Assembly: GCA_045532255.1 (NCBI GenBank)
Contig: JAZSFO010000056.1
Location: 1 to 7,636 of the forward strand
Length of the DNA stretch: 7,636 nucleotides
Origin: RGIG8748 sp045532255
GTDB taxonomy: Bacteria; Bacillota; Clostridia; UMGS1810
Direction: 5' to 3'
Made by a program: the position numbers and the translations under genes. Shown in pieces: positions 1 through 4,718 of this stretch (position 1 is its first letter; the number at the start of each line of letters is the position of its first letter). The notes beneath the pieces were generated by a model. The model was given only the letters and a program-made list of their open reading frames with translations, had not been told where the DNA came from and searched no databases.

Positions 1-72
1 CTGGTGATCTTCGTCATTATCGGCGTCATCATTCTGGCAACCAAGCTCGTGAACTACCTGTTCTCCGAGTGA
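1..72 (+). CDS. C-terminal end of an unidentified membrane protein (5' truncated)
   Basis: Frame 1 is open from the window edge to a TGA at 70-72 and gives 23 residues: about 18 strongly hydrophobic residues (runs of Val, Ile, Leu and Phe), a Lys-Leu-Val-Asn turn and a short tail ending in Ser-Glu. This is what the last transmembrane helix of an inner-membrane protein looks like, for example a transporter permease, but 23 residues cannot identify the family. The codons are almost all C- or G-ending (ATC, TTC, AAC, TAC, CTG, AAG, GAG) with no ATA. That is unlike the genes further right and suggests a highly expressed gene or one of different origin. A strong hairpin terminator follows 16 bases after the stop, so this is the last gene of its transcription unit. 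The reading frame is well supported; the function is unknown. Confidence 0.7.
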   Translation: MVIFVIIGVIILATKLVNYLFSE

Positions 73-88
73 GATAACCAATAACGAA

Positions 89-124
89 ACAGCACGCAGG
101 GTGAAAACCCTGCGTGCTGTGTTT
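89..124 (+). terminator. Intrinsic terminator of the upstream gene
   Basis: A perfect 14-bp GC-rich stem (89-102 paired with 107-120) is closed by a GAAA tetraloop (103-106) and followed by G and four T (121-125). The T-run is short, but the stem is long and capped by a stable GNRA loop. It begins 16 bases after the stop at 72, so it ends the truncated upstream gene. Confidence 0.85.
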
Positions 125-133
125 TGCGTGGGC

Positions 134-228
134 TGAAATAAACCCTCATACGCCGCAGCGTATTTCATAGCGTCAGCTATTTCATATGCGACAGCATATT
201 TCACAAATCCCGTAAGGGATTTATTTCA
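134..228. repeat. Cluster of four short hairpins bounded by an inverted repeat (MITE- or REP-like element)
   Basis: Four consecutive palindromes each have a 4-base loop: 148-163 (6-bp stem, loop CGCA), 167-180 (5-bp, GTCA), 184-199 (6-bp, GACA) and 205-222 (7-bp, GTAA). The stems differ in sequence, but each hairpin is followed by the same TTCA or TTTCA linker. The left edge TGAAATAAA (134-142) is the exact reverse complement of TTTATTTCA (220-228), so the whole block could fold into one multibranched structure. It has no coding potential and lies between two terminators. I recall similar hairpin clusters being dispersed in gut Clostridia genomes, but I cannot check the copy number here. Whether it is mobile or only a structured spacer is inference. 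Confidence 0.75.
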
Positions 229-231
229 TTG

Positions 232-261
232 AAAAAAGCACTTCCGAAGAAGTGCTTTTTT
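232..261 (-). terminator. UUCG-capped terminator of the tRNA-Lys unit, possibly bidirectional
   Basis: A perfect 13-bp stem (232-244 with 249-261) includes six A:T pairs at its base. Read on the minus strand it is a C(UUCG)G-capped hairpin followed by six T (237-232), and it starts one base after the CCA of the tRNA. On the plus strand it also ends in six T (256-261), so it can probably stop transcription in both directions. Confidence 0.85.
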
Positions 262-262
262 C

Positions 263-338
263 TGGTGCACCATCACGCACTCGAACCCGAGACACCCTGA
301 TTAAGACTCAGGTGCTCTACCAACTCAGCTAATGGTGC
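263..338 (-). tRNA. tRNA-Lys (anticodon CTT), degenerate: T-stem broken
   Basis: Read on the minus strand this is a 76-nt tRNA with an encoded CCA. The acceptor stem is a perfect 7 bp (338-332 with 273-267). The D-loop has its GG pair. The anticodon stem is a perfect 5 bp (CCTGA/TCAGG), the anticodon is CTT (Lys), and the T-loop TTCGAGT is normal. Several positions are wrong. The T-stem pairs TCGGG against GCGTG, giving one Watson-Crick pair, one wobble and three mismatches. Position 13 is G and faces G22 in the D-stem. Position 32 is G where pyrimidines are the rule. The clostridial tRNA-Lys sequences I remember have CAGGG/CCCTG in the T-stem, C13 and C32. Promoter and terminator are both intact, so the gene is probably transcribed, but a working tRNA-Lys is doubtful. 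It could be a tRNA pseudogene, a repurposed tRNA-like RNA or an assembly error. Confidence 0.8.
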
Positions 339-357
339 GAACCAATCAACATTGACT

Positions 358-386
358 ATTATACACACCTTAACAGTATTTGTCAA
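358..386 (-). promoter_or_regulatory. Consensus sigma-A promoter of the tRNA-Lys unit
   Basis: On the minus strand the -35 box TTGACA (386-381) and the -10 box TATAAT (363-358) both match the consensus exactly and are separated by 17 bases. Transcription would start near 351-350, giving a leader of about 12 bases before the tRNA 5' end at 338. This is the strongest promoter in the window and is typical of stable RNA genes. Confidence 0.9.
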
Positions 387-403
387 GAGTTTTTTTCAAA
401 AAA

Positions 404-408
404 AGGAG
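404..408 (+). promoter_or_regulatory. Ribosome binding site that fixes the tmcAL start
   Basis: AGGAG at 404-408 lies 6 bases before the ATG at 415. This supports 415 as the start over the in-frame ATG at 352, which sits beside the -10 region of the opposing tRNA promoter, has no Shine-Dalgarno sequence and would add 21 residues unlike the family. Confidence 0.85.
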
Positions 409-414
409 AAAAAA

Positions 415-1542
415 ATGCATTTTTTTGGAATAGTATGTGAATTCAACCCTTTTCATAGGGGTCACAAGTATCTTATAGAGCAAACAAAGCTCAATACATC
501 ATGCGACGGTATAGTTTGTGCCATGAGCGGTTCTGTTGTTCAGCGGGGCGACATTGCGATATACGACAAGTGGACAAGAGCAAAGGCCGCAATAGAAAAT
601 GGTGCGGATCTGGTTGTTGAAATCCCCTCCTGCTATGTTCTCCAATCTGCAGAAATTTATGCAAAGGGAGCTGTAAGTATACTTAGCGGTATGGGAGCAT
701 GTGGTATATCCTTTGGAAGCGAATGTACCGATACTGAGCTTCTTACATCAATGGCAAGACTAAAGGCAAATGAAACTGACGAGTACAAAGCCGCACTTAC
801 AGAGGCTTTGTCTGAGGGTATGGGATATCCTGCCGCATGCGAAAGGGCAAGCCAAGCGGTTCTCGGAAATCTTCCTGAGGAAGTCTTTTCCCCAAATGCA
901 ACACTTGGTATATCCTACATGGCAAATGCAATGAAAATAAATCCCAACCTCAAATTCAATATCGTAAAACGAATAGGAAGCTATCACGATACCGAGGATA
1001 CGGGAGAGTTTGCATCAGCATCCTCAATAAGAAAGAGAATTCTCTCGGGCGATATAAACACAGATGACCTTCTTTGCAAGAGCGAGGATATATATAATAT
1101 AAATAGTATTTCGGATTTTATTATAGGATTTTTCCGAACGGCAAACGAGGACAGACTTTCGGGCATATGCGGTATGGAAGAGGGGCTTTCTTCAAGGCTT
1201 ATAAATGCAAGCAAGAAATGTGTAAATCTTGATGAATTTGTAAATGCCTGTGTATCAAAAAGATACACAAGACACCGAATACGAAGAGTGATACTCTGCT
1301 CCGTATTGGGAATATACGAAACTCCCCCTCCGTCATATATCAGGGTACTTGCACTTAATTCCAAGGGAGCATCGATACTAAAAAAGGTAAAACAGACCTC
1401 AGATATGGAAATAATAACAAAGACAGGAAACGCAAAACAGACATCTATGCTCAAGCAGGACATAATGGCAACCGATATTGCCGCTCTGTGCCTGAAAAAG
1501 AAAGCATCTATGGACTATTTTACATCACCTGTTATAATATGA
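415..1542 (+). CDS. tmcAL: tRNA(Met) cytidine acetate ligase (TmcAL/YlbM family)
   Basis: The family activates acetate with ATP and transfers it to the wobble cytidine (C34) of elongator tRNA-Met, forming N4-acetylcytidine; it acts in the cytoplasm. The predicted protein has 375 residues, slightly shorter than B. subtilis YlbM at about 415. It opens with the family signature: a beta strand, then the CEFNPFHRGH block (residues 8-17) with the nucleotidyltransferase HxGH motif at 14-17. Other family marks are MSGS..QRGD (37-46), the DKWTRA and ENGADLVVEIP segments (51-71), SASSIRKRI (201-209), the second nucleotide-binding motif, and the basic KRYTRHRIRR segment (282-291). The start is chosen from the AGGAG 6 bases upstream. 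It heads a plus-strand cluster, with the next gene 14 bases after its stop. Ac4C34 prevents tRNA-Met from misreading AUA, and AUA is the commonest Ile codon in this gene. The identification is firm. Confidence 0.93.
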   Translation: MHFFGIVCEFNPFHRGHKYLIEQTKLNTSCDGIVCAMSGSVVQRGDIAIYDKWTRAKAAIENGADLVVEIPSCYVLQSAEIYAKGAVSILSGMGACGISFGSECTDTELLTSMARLKANETDEYKAALTEALSEGMGYPAACERASQAVLGNLPEEVFSPNATLGISYMANAMKINPNLKFNIVKRIGSYHDTEDTGEFASASSIRKRILSGDINTDDLLCKSEDIYNINSISDFIIGFFRTANEDRLSGICGMEEGLSSRLINASKKCVNLDEFVNACVSKRYTRHRIRRVILCSVLGIYETPPPSYIRVLALNSKGASILKKVKQTSDMEIITKTGNAKQTSMLKQDIMATDIAALCLKKKASMDYFTSPVII

Positions 1543-1556
1543 AAGGACTTACATGA

Positions 1557-2345
1557 ATGAACGCAGCTTTTGTAGGCAAATATGAAGACATCAAAATTTA
1601 CTCAAAAATATTTAAGTCGGCATATGAGGGTCAAACAGATAAGATAAAAATATGCGGTGTGCTTTCCACCGCACTCGAAAACACAACAGCCCTTGCAATA
1701 GAGCTTAATGCCAAGGCATACCTTAGCCTTAATGACCTTATCAAAGAATGTGATATAATTTTTGCATGTTACTCATCTGCTTCTCTGGATAGCTTTGTAA
1801 GTAAGCTCAGAAGCATCAGGGTAAGAAACAAAATACTCTGCCACTTCTGCCCGTCGCACAGCTCCAGCGATATAGAAACAAGTATAACCAATACATGCTA
1901 CGCGGTAACCTTTCCGTATACGGCATTTCCTGAGGCAGAAAAAACACAGAGAACCGTTCTTTTTGAGGGCGGAGGCAAAAACCGTGAGGAATTCGAAGAA
2001 ATAATAAAATTCGGTTTTCCAAACGCCGTTTTTTCAAACCACAACACAAGAATGATGTGCCGTATGGCAATGAGGGTTCTTGACACTTACATGAAGATGT
2101 GTATAAGGCTCTCTAAATATATTTTCACCCGTGCAGGCATTTATGACAAAAATCAGTTTGATGCTATGGCAAAGAAAAGCCTTTTCGAAGAACTGTCAAA
2201 GGAATGTGAACCTGAACCAATCGAAGCATCAGCCGTCAAATGCTGTATGGAAGGTCTTAAGGGTGATAATCACCCCTATTTAGCCGACTATATCAAAACA
2301 AACGAGAAATTTTTACAGAAAGAGGGGTATACATATGATAAATAA
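1557..2345 (+). CDS. Rossmann-like / DUF2520-like protein of unknown function
   Basis: The predicted protein has 262 residues with no signal peptide or membrane segment. The N-terminal half has an alternating beta-alpha pattern (beta strands near 2-6, 31-35 and 66-71), like a Rossmann domain. The C-terminal half, from about residue 110, is helical. The order of elements recalls DUF2520-type dehydrogenase-like proteins: a strand ending CHFCPSH (95-101), a FPYTAFPE segment (119-126) where those proteins carry an HPLQTF-like motif, and a helix with HNTRMMCRM (162-170). The glycine-rich GxGxxG loop expected after strand 1 is missing (the sequence is AFVGKYED), so normal NAD(P) binding is doubtful. 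The start at 1557 has AAAGGA 9 bases upstream; an ATG at 1553 is in another frame. The stop overlaps the next gene by 11 bases, implying co-translation with lplA. The family assignment rests on pattern only, and I know of no function. Confidence 0.6.
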   Translation: MNAAFVGKYEDIKIYSKIFKSAYEGQTDKIKICGVLSTALENTTALAIELNAKAYLSLNDLIKECDIIFACYSSASLDSFVSKLRSIRVRNKILCHFCPSHSSSDIETSITNTCYAVTFPYTAFPEAEKTQRTVLFEGGGKNREEFEEIIKFGFPNAVFSNHNTRMMCRMAMRVLDTYMKMCIRLSKYIFTRAGIYDKNQFDAMAKKSLFEELSKECEPEPIEASAVKCCMEGLKGDNHPYLADYIKTNEKFLQKEGYTYDK

Positions 2346-3312
2346 ACTTTATATTTACACTTCGAACTGTCTTGACCCACATAAAAATCTGGCAACAGAA
2401 AAATATATTATGGATAATGTGGATGCTGACAGCATGGTTTTGTATCTGTGGCAAAACCAGAACACCATTGTAATCGGCAGAAACCAAAACCCATGGCTTG
2501 AGTGTCGGTGTGAGCTTATGAAGTCCGAGAATGTCAGCCTTGCAAGAAGACTCTCGGGAGGCGGTGCGGTATTTCATGACATAGGAAATCTTAACTTTAC
2601 ATTTATATTAAACACTGCCGACTATGACATAGAAAGACAAATGAGTATAATTTCCTCTGCGTGCCGTATGGCAGGTATCGAAACAGAGCTTTCGGGCAGA
2701 AACGATATACTTGCAGAGGGAAGAAAATTTTCGGGAAATGCATTTTATAACTCTCAGGGGAAATCCTATCACCACGGAACAATACTTATAAATGCTGATA
2801 CAAACAAAATGTCAAGATATCTCTCACCCCCAAAGGCAAAGTTTGAATCAAAGGGTGTTAAATCAGTAAAGTCCCGCGTGATAAACCTATGCGAGCTGTC
2901 GCCCGAGCTGACTGTGGATAAAATGAAAAAGCATATGATATCCGCAGCGGAGGAGGTTTTGTCTCTGCCTTCCGCAGAGCTTGAAATACTCCAATGTGAC
3001 GAAATAAATACCCTCGCAAAGCTCTATGGAAGCTGGGATTATCTGTACGGCAAAAGTGTGCCCTTTTCCATAAAATGCGACGGAAGTTTCGGATGGGGTA
3101 ATGTACAGGTAGCCCTTGATGTTAAAAACGGCATAATAAAAAATGCAGAAATTTATACAGATTCTATGGATTGGACGATTTCCGAAAAAGCAGCAGCATG
3201 CCTTATGGAATGTCCTCTCGATGCACAGAAAATACACTCTGCCCTGCTTGAGTCTCTTGGAAATACTGAAGCTGAGGACCTTAGCGGACTTATAAGGGAA
3301 AAGTGCATCTAA
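2335..3312 (+). CDS. lplA: Lipoate-protein ligase A
   Basis: The enzyme activates free lipoate with ATP to lipoyl-AMP and attaches it to a lysine of lipoyl-domain proteins such as GcvH or the E2 subunits of 2-oxoacid dehydrogenases; it acts in the cytoplasm. The 325 residues cover both domains. The catalytic N-terminal part has the RRLSGGGAVFHD lipoate/adenylate-binding loop (71-82), the GRNDI strand (121-125), the GRKFSGNA motif with the expected catalytic Lys131 (129-136) and HHGTIL (146-151). The C-terminal accessory domain (about 225-325) shows the usual SWDYLYGKS start (233-241). Having both domains suggests one protein can do activation and transfer. The ATG overlaps the upstream gene by 11 bases, with AGAGGGG 7 bases ahead (2321-2327). 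No lipoate synthase is visible in the window, so the role is most simply scavenging or recycling. The protein substrate is not revealed by its neighbours. Confidence 0.93.
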   Translation: MINKLYIYTSNCLDPHKNLATEKYIMDNVDADSMVLYLWQNQNTIVIGRNQNPWLECRCELMKSENVSLARRLSGGGAVFHDIGNLNFTFILNTADYDIERQMSIISSACRMAGIETELSGRNDILAEGRKFSGNAFYNSQGKSYHHGTILINADTNKMSRYLSPPKAKFESKGVKSVKSRVINLCELSPELTVDKMKKHMISAAEEVLSLPSAELEILQCDEINTLAKLYGSWDYLYGKSVPFSIKCDGSFGWGNVQVALDVKNGIIKNAEIYTDSMDWTISEKAAACLMECPLDAQKIHSALLESLGNTEAEDLSGLIREKCI

Positions 3313-3314
3313 TC

Positions 3315-3328
3315 TTGACACCTGTCAA
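3315..3328. promoter_or_regulatory. Perfect dyad over the -35 box, candidate operator
   Basis: TTGACA-CC-TGTCAA is a perfect 6+2+6 inverted repeat whose left arm is the -35 hexamer of the mrp promoter. A dimeric repressor bound here would block RNA polymerase. The layout resembles the NACA-N2-TGTN half-site arrangement of CopY/BlaI-type repressors, but the flanking pair differs (G/C rather than T/A), so I assign no regulator. It could be a chance palindrome, because one arm is fixed by the promoter consensus. Confidence 0.4.
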
Positions 3329-3343
3329 AATGAGTGGTAGAAT
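3315..3343 (+). promoter_or_regulatory. Sigma-A promoter upstream of mrp-ybaK
   Basis: TTGACA (3315-3320) is followed after 17 bases by TAGAAT (3338-3343), which matches the -10 consensus in 5 of 6 positions. A start near 3350 would give a leader of about 28 bases that includes the mrp ribosome binding site. It begins just after the lplA stop (3310-3312) and makes mrp-ybaK an independently transcribed unit. No terminator separates it from lplA, so read-through is also possible. Confidence 0.8.
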
Positions 3344-3361
3344 ATATTGAGTTATTAAATT

Positions 3362-3367
3362 GGAGGT
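3362..3367 (+). promoter_or_regulatory. Ribosome binding site that fixes the mrp start
   Basis: GGAGGT (3362-3367) lies 10 bases before the ATG at 3378. An in-frame TTG at 3360 overlaps this site and cannot use it, so the ATG is preferred and the protein starts MSEEC. Confidence 0.85.
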
Positions 3368-3377
3368 AAATACAACA

Positions 3378-4202
3378 ATGAGCGAAGAATGTACACATGA
3401 TTGCAGCAGTTGCTCTCAGGATTGCGGTTCAAGAGACAAGCAGAGCTTCCGTGCAGAGCTTAATCCTGCAAGCAGCGTAAAAAAAGTAATTGGCGTAGTA
3501 AGCGGAAAAGGCGGCGTGGGCAAATCCATGATAACCTCCATGCTTTCCGTACTTATGCAGAGAAAAGGATTTAATACAGCTATACTTGATGCGGATATTA
3601 CAGGTCCGTCTATCCCTAAGGCATTTGGCATAAACTCAAAGGCATTTGCTGACGAAAGAGGTCTTGTGCCTGTTCCCACCAAAACGGGAATTGATGTAAT
3701 GAGTATAAACTTACTTCTGGAAAACGATACCGACCCTGTAGTATGGAGAGGTCCCGTTATAGGCGGTACAGTTAAGCAGTTCTGGACAGATGTAGTATGG
3801 GAAGATGTGGACTTTATGTTTGTGGATATGCCCCCGGGAACAGGAGATGTACCGCTTACGGTATTCCAATCCCTGCCCGTTGACGGAATAGTTATTGTAA
3901 CTTCTCCGCAGGAGCTTGTATCCATGATAGTTGCCAAGGCTGTCAAGATGGCACAGATGATGAATATACCCATTCTCGGTATTGTAGAAAACATGTCATA
4001 CTTTGTATGTGACAGCTGTCAGAAGAAACACTACATTTACGGCGAGAGCCATATAGACGAGGTTGCGGCAAGCCACGGTGTAGACACAATAGCCCAGATT
4101 CCTATGGACAAGAAGCTCTCGGGCGGTGCAGATGCCGGTCTTATTGAGCTTTTTGAAGGACCTTGGCTTGACGAGCTTGCAAACAAGATAGAGAATTTGT
4201 GA
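3378..4202 (+). CDS. mrp: Mrp/NBP35 (ApbC) family iron-sulfur carrier ATPase
   Basis: This is a cytosolic P-loop ATPase of the MinD/Mrp family, whose members bind a bridging Fe-S cluster as dimers and deliver it to apoproteins. The 274-residue protein has the deviant Walker A GKGGVGKS (43-50), the DADITGPSIP segment (71-80), DMPPGTGD (150-157, Walker B region) and a C-terminal CxxC (Cys211, Cys214) that normally holds the bridging cluster. It also has an N-terminal cysteine cluster, Cys5, Cys9, Cys12 and Cys16 (C-x3-C-x2-C-x3-C), recalling the extra cluster-binding extension of NBP35; a second Fe-S site there is inference. It has its own promoter (3315-3343), and its stop lies 4 bases before ybaK. 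The family assignment is firm, but the client proteins are unknown. The preceding lplA hints at lipoate or Fe-S cofactor metabolism only by position. Confidence 0.92.
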   Translation: MSEECTHDCSSCSQDCGSRDKQSFRAELNPASSVKKVIGVVSGKGGVGKSMITSMLSVLMQRKGFNTAILDADITGPSIPKAFGINSKAFADERGLVPVPTKTGIDVMSINLLLENDTDPVVWRGPVIGGTVKQFWTDVVWEDVDFMFVDMPPGTGDVPLTVFQSLPVDGIVIVTSPQELVSMIVAKAVKMAQMMNIPILGIVENMSYFVCDSCQKKHYIYGESHIDEVAASHGVDTIAQIPMDKKLSGGADAGLIELFEGPWLDELANKIENL

Positions 4203-4206
4203 AATT

Positions 4207-4677
4207 ATGAATAAGACAAACGCAATGCGAATGCTCGATAGAGCGAAAATAGAATATACGGCTCTGGAATATTCCTACGACGACAACGACCTGAGCGGTA
4301 CAACAATAGCAAATTCCGTAGGTCTTGAGTGCCGTATTGTATACAAGACCCTTGTTGCAAAGGGTGACAAAACAGGTCCTCTTGTTATGTGCATACCTGT
4401 AGATAAGGAGATAGACCTAAAAAAAGCGGCAACAGTCACAGGCAACAAGAAAATAGAAATGGTTCATGTAAAGGACCTTCTTGGTCTTACAGGCTATATA
4501 AGAGGCGGTTGCTCGCCTGTGGGCATGAAGAAGAAATTTGCCACATATATCGACAAGGACTGTCTTAATATCGATAAACTTACTGTAAGTGCTGGTGTAA
4601 AGGGCTGTCAGCTTGTTATTGACAGACAGGCTCTTATAGATTATCTCGAGGCAAAAACAGAAGATATTACAATTTAA
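4207..4677 (+). CDS. ybaK: Cys-tRNA(Pro)/Cys-tRNA(Cys) deacylase, YbaK/EbsC family
   Basis: YbaK-family proteins hydrolyse mischarged aminoacyl-tRNA, chiefly Cys-tRNA(Pro), in trans of the synthetase; they act in the cytoplasm. The 156-residue protein is close to the usual length (E. coli YbaK, 159). It shows the family landmarks: VYKTLV (45-50) with the conserved Lys47, a central strand PLVMCIPVD, and the GYIRGGCSPVGMKKK signature (96-110) that forms the substrate pocket. The C-terminal part ending in a VIDRQALIDYL-type segment is also typical. It follows mrp by 4 bases and lacks a good Shine-Dalgarno sequence (only a weak AGAGA about 11 bases upstream), so it is probably translationally coupled. 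The strong terminator at 4684-4718 ends the unit. The exact amino acid specificity cannot be read from the sequence, since related INS-superfamily proteins differ. Confidence 0.9.
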   Translation: MNKTNAMRMLDRAKIEYTALEYSYDDNDLSGTTIANSVGLECRIVYKTLVAKGDKTGPLVMCIPVDKEIDLKKAATVTGNKKIEMVHVKDLLGLTGYIRGGCSPVGMKKKFATYIDKDCLNIDKLTVSAGVKGCQLVIDRQALIDYLEAKTEDITI

Positions 4678-4683
4678 AATTAT

Positions 4684-4718
4684 TACGGGCGACCGCCATG
4701 GTCGCCCGTATGTTTTTT
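4684..4718 (+). terminator. Intrinsic terminator after ybaK, overlapping the stop of the convergent ABC gene
   Basis: A perfect 11-bp GC-rich stem (4684-4694 with 4700-4710) has a 5-base loop and is followed by TGTTTTTT (4711-4718). It ends the plus-strand cluster. Its T-run runs into the minus-strand TAA of the ABC gene (4719-4717). On the minus strand the hairpin is followed by a moderately T-rich tail, so it may also stop the ABC transcript. Confidence 0.88.

Noticed and set aside
134..228. Possible small CRISPR array
   Set aside because: Only the 4-5 base linkers repeat; the units are different palindromes with no spacer-repeat periodicity and no cas genes nearby.
263..338. tRNA gene as an integration site for a mobile element
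   Set aside because: I see no repeat of the tRNA 3' end, no integrase and no phage or plasmid genes in the window.
352..380. Plus-strand promoter for tmcAL starting with TTGACT at 352
   Set aside because: No acceptable -10 box lies 16-18 bases downstream; the match is a by-product of the opposing tRNA promoter region. The real tmcAL promoter is not clear to me.
352..414. 21-residue N-terminal extension of TmcAL from the ATG at 352
   Set aside because: It has no ribosome binding site, overlaps the opposing tRNA promoter, and the family starts at the HFFGIVCEFNPFHRGH block preceded by AGGAG.
984..1463. 159-residue open frame on the minus strand
   Set aside because: It is antisense to conserved tmcAL coding sequence, with no recognisable domain.
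1511..1538. Internal promoter (TGGACT-16-TATAAT) before the Rossmann-like gene
   Set aside because: The -35 is weak, and a start near 1545 would fall inside the ribosome binding site. The TATAAT is within the end of tmcAL in an AT-rich stretch, so chance is likelier.
3360..3377. TTG start for mrp at 3360
   Set aside because: It overlaps the GGAGGT that is correctly spaced for the ATG at 3378.
3416..3994. 192-residue open frame on the minus strand
   Set aside because: It is the antisense shadow of mrp: rich in Ser, Thr and Pro, no family features, no ribosome binding site, and fully inside a conserved gene.
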